Of a stretch of DNA of 10,226 nucleotides, positions 6,348 to 10,226 are shown one piece after another. The DNA is from Candidatus Methylomirabilota bacterium (GTDB lineage Bacteria > Methylomirabilota > Methylomirabilia > Methylomirabilales > CSP1-5). Numbering within the stretch: position 1 is the first letter of the stretch; every line of letters starts with the position of its first letter. The notes below the pieces were generated by a model, which was given only the letters and a program-made list of their open reading frames with translations, was not told the origin of the DNA and made no database searches. The translations under genes and the position numbers were made by a program. The stretch is from contig JAHFDE010000072.1 of NCBI GenBank assembly GCA_023249165.1, positions 1 to 10,226 on the forward strand. Direction: 5' to 3'.

Positions 6348-6356
6348 ACCGGGCCA

Positions 6357-8735
6357 ATGGCGATCACGCCGATCGATCGGACTCTTCGTCTCCTGACCCT
6401 CCTTGTCGCGCGTCTCCTCACCCCCCTCTTCCCACCTCTGCCATCCCACCTGACCTTGAAGCGGAGCGGGCGACAGGCGGTCGTCGGTCTCGACGGGCCT
6501 GTCACGATCTCGCGCGACCGCCTCGGGATCCCCACCATCCACGCCCAGGACGCCGCTGACCTTTTCTTCGGCTTCGGCTACGCCATGGCCCAGGATCGGC
6601 TGTGGCAGATGGATCTCTATCGACGGCTGACTCGAGGCCAGCTCGCGGAGATCCTGGGGGATCGGCCGCTTGGCGGCAGACCCGGTGCCCGCCTCCAGCC
6701 TGCTTCCGTCGTGCAGCTGGATTCCCTGCACCGCGCGTTGGGCTTTGTTCGCGTGGCGCATGCGTCTTACGAGATCATTTCCCCTGAGGCACGCTCGGTC
6801 CTCGAGCAGTATGCCGCTGGTGTCAACGCGGTCATCGCCTTGATGCAGGAAGCACGATGCCTTCCTCCGGAATTTTACCTGCTCGGGTACGAGCCGGAGC
6901 CCTGGAGACCCCAAGATAGCCTGGCGGTGGGCCGTTTCATCGCCTGGATGCTGTGCTTTGCCGCCAGGGCGGAGCTCGTGCTGGGGGCGCTCGCCACACG
7001 ACCGGATCTCTTTCCCCTCTTGCCGGTGTACCCGGAAGGGGAGCCGGTGATCGTGGCGGGGGGAGGCTTCTTGGGTGGCGGCGTGGGCGGCAGCAACAGT
7101 TGGGTGGTCGGGCCCGGCCGGACACAGAGCGGCCATCCCCTGCTCTGCAACGATCCGCATCTGCCGATGGGCCTTCCCTGCCTCTTCTGCCAAGTCACCC
7201 TCAGGGGGGCGGGGTACCACGTGGGGGGAGCAACCGTTCCCGGTATTCCAACCATCATCATCGGGGCGAATGCACAGGCAGCCTGGGGCGTCACCTCGGC
7301 CATGCCCGACGATGCCGACGTGTACCGAGAGACCCTTCACCCGTCAGACCCGCACCTGTACGCTTTCCAGGGGCAGTGGCGCCGCCTCAAGGTGGAGGTG
7401 GAGGAGATTCGGGTGCGTAACGGTCCGCCGCACCGCATCGCCATCCGATATATCCCGCATGGTGGGGCCGACTGCCCCCTGCTGAGCGACATCCTTCCCC
7501 TCGATACGCCACTCTCCCTCCGTTGGACGGGGCTCGAGCCCTCGCGAGAAATGGATGCCGTGCTCAAGATCTCCCGGGCGAAAGGCCCGGAGGAGTTTCG
7601 GGACGCGCTCCGGGACTTCGCCCTGCCCGCCCAGAATTTTCTCTATGCCGACCAGAGGGGAAACTATGCCTATTTCTGTGCCGGGCGTTTTCCGAGGCGC
7701 CGAAGGGGAGACGGCCCCTTTCCCGTGGACGGGTCCTCCGGGGCCTCAGAGTGGCAGGGGGACATCCCTTTCGACGAGCTTCCCTCCCTGATCAACCCCC
7801 CCTCCGGCCTGATCGCGACCGCCAATCACCGGATCGTGGATGAGACGTATCCGCATCAACTGACGTATCTGTGGGAGCCCGGATATCGGGCCCGACGGAT
7901 CACCGAGTTGCTCGAGCGGGAGGGACTCGACGTGGCGGACATGGCGGCGATCCAAGGGGATGTGGTGTCACTCCAGGCCAGGGCGGTGGTAAGGCAGGTA
8001 CTTGCCCCGGTGGCTGGGGAGCTCACCGGCAGGGCGAGACGGGGTGCGGATCGACTCCTGCAGTGGGACTTTCGAATGGCGGCGGAGAGTGGAGAGGCGG
8101 CACTCTACCATGCCTTTTATGAGCGCCTGCGCTTTTTGGTCTTCGCCGATCGGCTCAACCAGGTCGCTCCAGAGCTTTATCGGGGCTACTTCTCGCTGCT
8201 GCATCTGCCGGTCAATCCCGTGGCTCGGATCCTGGAGGAAGGTGATCCTGAATGGATGCCCGGCGGGCGAGCGGTTGTCGTGGGGCGGGCGCTCGAGGAG
8301 GCAGTGGCGTTTCTCGAGGGGGAGCTCGGAGCGGAAGAGCGATGGGCCTGGGGTGCCCTTCATGCCCTGACCCTGCGACACCCGTTGGGCGCCGGTCGAG
8401 ATTGGAGGAGTCGCCTCCTGAACCGGATCCTGCAATTCAACCGCGGCCCTTTTCCTCATCCGGGGGATGGGATGACGGTCAATGTGGGCGCCTATCTCCT
8501 CTCCCATCCCTTTGAGCCCGGGGTGGGACCCGCCTACCGACAGATCGTGGATCTCGGAAGTCTGCATCAGTCCCTCTGGGTCATTCCGGGCGGCAGCTCT
8601 GGAGATCCCCTCTCTCCCCATTACGCCGATCAGCTAGCCGACTGGCGACACGGAAGGTACCACCCGATGATGCCAGAGGCGGCATCCGTCTTCGAGGTCT
8701 TGGAGCTTATCCCGAGCGGCCGCGAAAGGCTTTGA
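6357..8735 (+). CDS. Penicillin acylase-family Ntn hydrolase
   Basis: Members cleave amide bonds (beta-lactam side chains, acyl-homoserine lactones, lipopeptides). They are made as a precursor that cuts itself into alpha and beta chains, exposing a catalytic Ser at the beta N-terminus, usually in the periplasm. The 792-residue length is typical. DGPVTISRDRLGIPTIHAQD (46-65) and FGYAMAQDRLWQMDLYRR (73-90) mark the alpha chain. GGSNSWVVGPGRT (244-256) carries Ser246 as predicted nucleophile. Taking it as beta-1, His268 in NDPHL is beta-23, where cephalosporin and AHL acylases have His and E. coli penicillin G acylase has Gln. Asn490 in ATANHRI is beta-245, close to oxyanion Asn241. WGVTSAMPDDADVY follows the usual WGVT pattern. 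The start of the protein is hydrophobic (about 9-28) but shows no clear signal cleavage site, and there is no good ribosome site before this ATG. The substrate cannot be read from sequence. Confidence 0.9.
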   Translation: MAITPIDRTLRLLTLLVARLLTPLFPPLPSHLTLKRSGRQAVVGLDGPVTISRDRLGIPTIHAQDAADLFFGFGYAMAQDRLWQMDLYRRLTRGQLAEILGDRPLGGRPGARLQPASVVQLDSLHRALGFVRVAHASYEIISPEARSVLEQYAAGVNAVIALMQEARCLPPEFYLLGYEPEPWRPQDSLAVGRFIAWMLCFAARAELVLGALATRPDLFPLLPVYPEGEPVIVAGGGFLGGGVGGSNSWVVGPGRTQSGHPLLCNDPHLPMGLPCLFCQVTLRGAGYHVGGATVPGIPTIIIGANAQAAWGVTSAMPDDADVYRETLHPSDPHLYAFQGQWRRLKVEVEEIRVRNGPPHRIAIRYIPHGGADCPLLSDILPLDTPLSLRWTGLEPSREMDAVLKISRAKGPEEFRDALRDFALPAQNFLYADQRGNYAYFCAGRFPRRRRGDGPFPVDGSSGASEWQGDIPFDELPSLINPPSGLIATANHRIVDETYPHQLTYLWEPGYRARRITELLEREGLDVADMAAIQGDVVSLQARAVVRQVLAPVAGELTGRARRGADRLLQWDFRMAAESGEAALYHAFYERLRFLVFADRLNQVAPELYRGYFSLLHLPVNPVARILEEGDPEWMPGGRAVVVGRALEEAVAFLEGELGAEERWAWGALHALTLRHPLGAGRDWRSRLLNRILQFNRGPFPHPGDGMTVNVGAYLLSHPFEPGVGPAYRQIVDLGSLHQSLWVIPGGSSGDPLSPHYADQLADWRHGRYHPMMPEAASVFEVLELIPSGRERL

Positions 8736-8772
8736 CTGAGCCGCTCAGGCAGTGGTATAAGGCGGACGGATC

Positions 8773-9852
8773 ATGCAGGAGTCGGAATCGGAAGGCATCG
8801 GGTATTTTCTCGCCGGGCAACTCTTTGGCGTCTTCGAGGTCGAAGAGTGGCAGGTCCAGGGTGCGGCCATTCGGTTTCGGGGCAATCTGCTGGCCCAGCC
8901 TGAGACCGCCCTGGCGATCCTGCGGCAGCGACTCGAGCCGAACGGATTTCTCCCGCTCCTCTCCAGCACACGCGAGATCCTCATCCTTCCGATCCCTGCA
9001 GGTGCGAAGCGCGGAGTGGCCGAGAAGCCTTGGCCCCAGATCCTCCTCTTCGTCACCACCATCTTCACCACCCTTTTCGTCGGCGCCCTGGGGCAGGGGG
9101 CCGATCCTTTCACCGATCCGACTAGTCTCCTGACGGGCCTGCCATTTTCCGTGAGCCTCCTCTCGATCCTGGGCGTTCACGAGATGGGCCATTATCTGAC
9201 GGCAAGGCGGTACGGCGTCCAGGTGACCCTTCCGTATTTCATTCCCGCGCCCGTCGGTCTCGGCACCTTCGGGGCCTTCATCAAGATGAGATCTCCGGTC
9301 ATTGACCGGCGCAGCCTGTTCGATATCGGGATCGCGGGCCCATTGGCCGGCCTGACTCTCGCCATCCCCGTCTTGATGATCGGGCTCCGCCTCTCCGAGA
9401 TCGTTCCCAGCGGGGGCAGGTTGGGCATCTCCCTGGGATCACCTCTCCTGTTCACGTTGGTGCAGGAGATGGTCTTGGGTCCGATCCCGGAGGGGATGGA
9501 TGTCCTGTTGCACCCGGTGGCCTTCGCCGGGTGGATCGGCCTCTTTGTCACCGCACTAAACCTCCTGCCCCTCGGGCAGCTCGACGGTGGGCATATTGCG
9601 TACGCCCTGGTGGGGCGGCAGTCGGAAAAGCTGGCATTCGTTACCGCTGTTGTGTTGGCCCTTCTCGGGCTCACCTTCTGGCTCGGCTGGCTCTTCTGGG
9701 CTTTTCTGGGGTTCATGCTCGGTTTCAGGCATCCCCAGCCCATGAACGACGTGACCCCCCTCGACCCCACGCGGCGCCTCTTGGGCCTCGGCGCCCTGAT
9801 CCTCCTCCTCTGTCTGATCACCCCTTCTCCCTTTATGTCTCCGGAGTTTTAA
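8773..9852 (+). CDS. Site-2 protease family (M50) membrane metalloprotease
   Basis: M50 proteases cut substrates within or near the membrane using a zinc ion. The 359-residue protein has a soluble N-terminal domain (about 1-85, with a helix-strand segment ETALAILRQRLEPNGFLPLL) as in EGY/YwhC-like members. Some six or seven membrane segments follow, near 88-106, 122-145, 183-205, 248-268, 286-317 and 335-351. HEMGHY (136-141) is the HExxH zinc site, and NLLPLGQLDGGH (263-274) supplies the third zinc ligand in the N-x-x-P...DG pattern. GTFGAFIKMRSP (164-175) is the other conserved stretch. No PDZ domain is visible, unlike RseP. The ATG is preceded by AAGGCGGA (8759-8766), and an in-frame stop at 8758-8760 excludes an earlier start. 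It sits 37 bases after the acylase gene and is probably cotranscribed with it. The substrate is unknown. Confidence 0.93.
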   Translation: MQESESEGIGYFLAGQLFGVFEVEEWQVQGAAIRFRGNLLAQPETALAILRQRLEPNGFLPLLSSTREILILPIPAGAKRGVAEKPWPQILLFVTTIFTTLFVGALGQGADPFTDPTSLLTGLPFSVSLLSILGVHEMGHYLTARRYGVQVTLPYFIPAPVGLGTFGAFIKMRSPVIDRRSLFDIGIAGPLAGLTLAIPVLMIGLRLSEIVPSGGRLGISLGSPLLFTLVQEMVLGPIPEGMDVLLHPVAFAGWIGLFVTALNLLPLGQLDGGHIAYALVGRQSEKLAFVTAVVLALLGLTFWLGWLFWAFLGFMLGFRHPQPMNDVTPLDPTRRLLGLGALILLLCLITPSPFMSPEF

Positions 9853-9890
9853 GGGAGAGCCGGTGGGAAACCGCCTCCCGATACTCTCCC
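9853..9890 (+). terminator. Possible hairpin between convergent genes
   Basis: Directly after the M50 stop, GGGAGAG (9853-9859) pairs with CTCTCCC (9884-9890). Alternatively GGGAG (9853-9857) pairs with CTCCC (9875-9879), with an inner CGGT/ACCG stem (9861-9864 with 9870-9873). No T-tract follows, so this is a weak terminator call supported mainly by its place between converging genes. Confidence 0.3.
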
Positions 9891-9959
9891 CGCCTTTACG
9901 CGCGACGAGATTGCGAGCGTCTTGGGGGGACTCATTGACCGGGCGACAGCGCGAGAAAA

Positions 9960-10226
9960 TCAATTACTCCAGGAGGCTCTCCAGGCTTGGGTCCGTGGGT
10001 CGCGTCCGAGGATGATCGCTCGAGTCCAGGGGTACCAGTGGTCGGGGGAGATGCCGTACGCAAAAGTGTCAGAGAAGTCGTGGGCCGCGAAGAATCGGGC
10101 GACACCCTCCGCCTCTTCTGGTCCCCAAAGGTGCGCCAGTGCTGCAGCATAGCCGAGGGCAAATCCGGGCGCGAAATAAGGGCTTACCCCTGAGGTTTCG
10201 CCTGGGAAATCGAGGTCCATCGCCCG
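9960..10226 (-). CDS. Unrecognised protein, C-terminal part, runs off window
   Basis: A - strand frame is open from the right window edge to a TGA at 9960-9962. It encodes at least 88 residues and ends RTQAWRASWSN. An ATG at 10218-10220 could be a start, but the frame stays open through the edge, so the gene may begin outside the window. The composition looks protein-like: Gly, Pro and aromatic residues are mixed, as in GETSGVSPYFAPGFALGYAA, HDFSDTFAYGISPDHWYPW and RAIILGRDPRT. The other frames across the same bases give low-complexity text. It contains no membrane segment or motif I can name. It faces the M50 gene tail to tail. I do not recognise the family and propose no function. Confidence 0.55.
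   Translation of the reverse strand, partial: RAMDLDFPGETSGVSPYFAPGFALGYAAALAHLWGPEEAEGVARFFAAHDFSDTFAYGISPDHWYPWTRAIILGRDPRTQAWRASWSN

Larger units (their letters stand above)
6111..6356. other. Repeat-rich intergenic region before the acylase gene
   Basis: This gap has no gene I would accept as established. It holds, in order, an 8-bp tandem (GGAGCAAT then GGAGCAGT, 6111-6126), a TTCGAC...GTCGAA compound palindrome, a GCCGT/ACGGC hairpin (6178-6182 with 6194-6198), a 13-bp perfect tandem, and a closing arm complementary to the opening one. Then come a 10-base palindrome GTCTCGAGAC (6256-6265) and a possible short leader reading frame. I found no convincing promoter. Confidence 0.6.

Noticed and set aside
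6312..7340. 342-codon - strand frame across the acylase start
   Set aside because: Shadow of the acylase coding frame; low-similarity composition, no motifs, no ribosome site at its start.
9853..9984. Stop-free + strand stretch after the M50 gene, with a TTG at 9922
   Set aside because: The first 40 or so codons look somewhat protein-like (PAFTRDEIASVL, IDRATARENQLLQEAL). However, there is no ATG or GTG or ribosome site, and it soon becomes the shadow of the - strand gene. It may be a gene remnant, but I cannot support it.
1..10226. CRISPR arrays, tRNA or rRNA genes, transposases, phage or toxin-antitoxin genes
   Set aside because: I looked for spaced direct repeats, cloverleaf-like segments and known protein motifs of these systems and saw none; the repeats present are short, adjacent or inverted.

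Overview
This is a GC-rich bacterial chromosome segment. Nearly all of it is filled by eight recognisable protein genes on the + strand. A ninth, partial reading frame enters from the right edge on the - strand. The TonB-type protein points to a Gram-negative (diderm) cell. The xseA-xseB-tlyA-nadK-recN order is a conserved housekeeping block seen in many phyla, so it does not fix the lineage. The GC-rich codon use and the intergenic palindromes of TGAACC and TTCGAC type would fit NC10/Methylomirabilota or a deltaproteobacterium-like lineage, but that is only a guess.

Layout, left to right. The first 85 bases are the edge before xseA, with a strong AGGAGG. Then come xseA and xseB (exonuclease VII large and small subunits), tlyA (S4-domain rRNA 2'-O-methyltransferase), nadK (NAD kinase) and recN (SMC-like DNA repair ATPase). 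A TonB-family protein with one N-terminal membrane anchor closes the series. A 13-bp hairpin overlapping its stop codon is a plausible transcription end. A 273-base gap full of short repeats and palindromes follows. After it lie a penicillin acylase-family Ntn hydrolase and a site-2 (M50) membrane metalloprotease 37 bases further on. The protease meets a convergent, unrecognised partial gene at the right edge.

How the genes fit together. xseA/xseB and recN serve DNA end-processing and double-strand break repair. tlyA and nadK are the usual passengers of this repair/isoprenoid cluster, although the ispA and dxs genes often found between xseB and tlyA are absent. The TonB-like protein, the acylase and the M50 protease are envelope-associated and form a second functional group. 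Nothing in the sequence links them to the first group beyond position.

The least ordinary content is in the intergenic DNA. There is a degenerate 9-bp tandem repeat that supplies the possible tlyA start codons. A near-perfect 22-bp inverted repeat sits three bases before the recN Shine-Dalgarno. A compound nested-palindrome element lies before the acylase gene. I see no CRISPR array, phage, transposase, rRNA or tRNA, and no convincing new multi-gene system.
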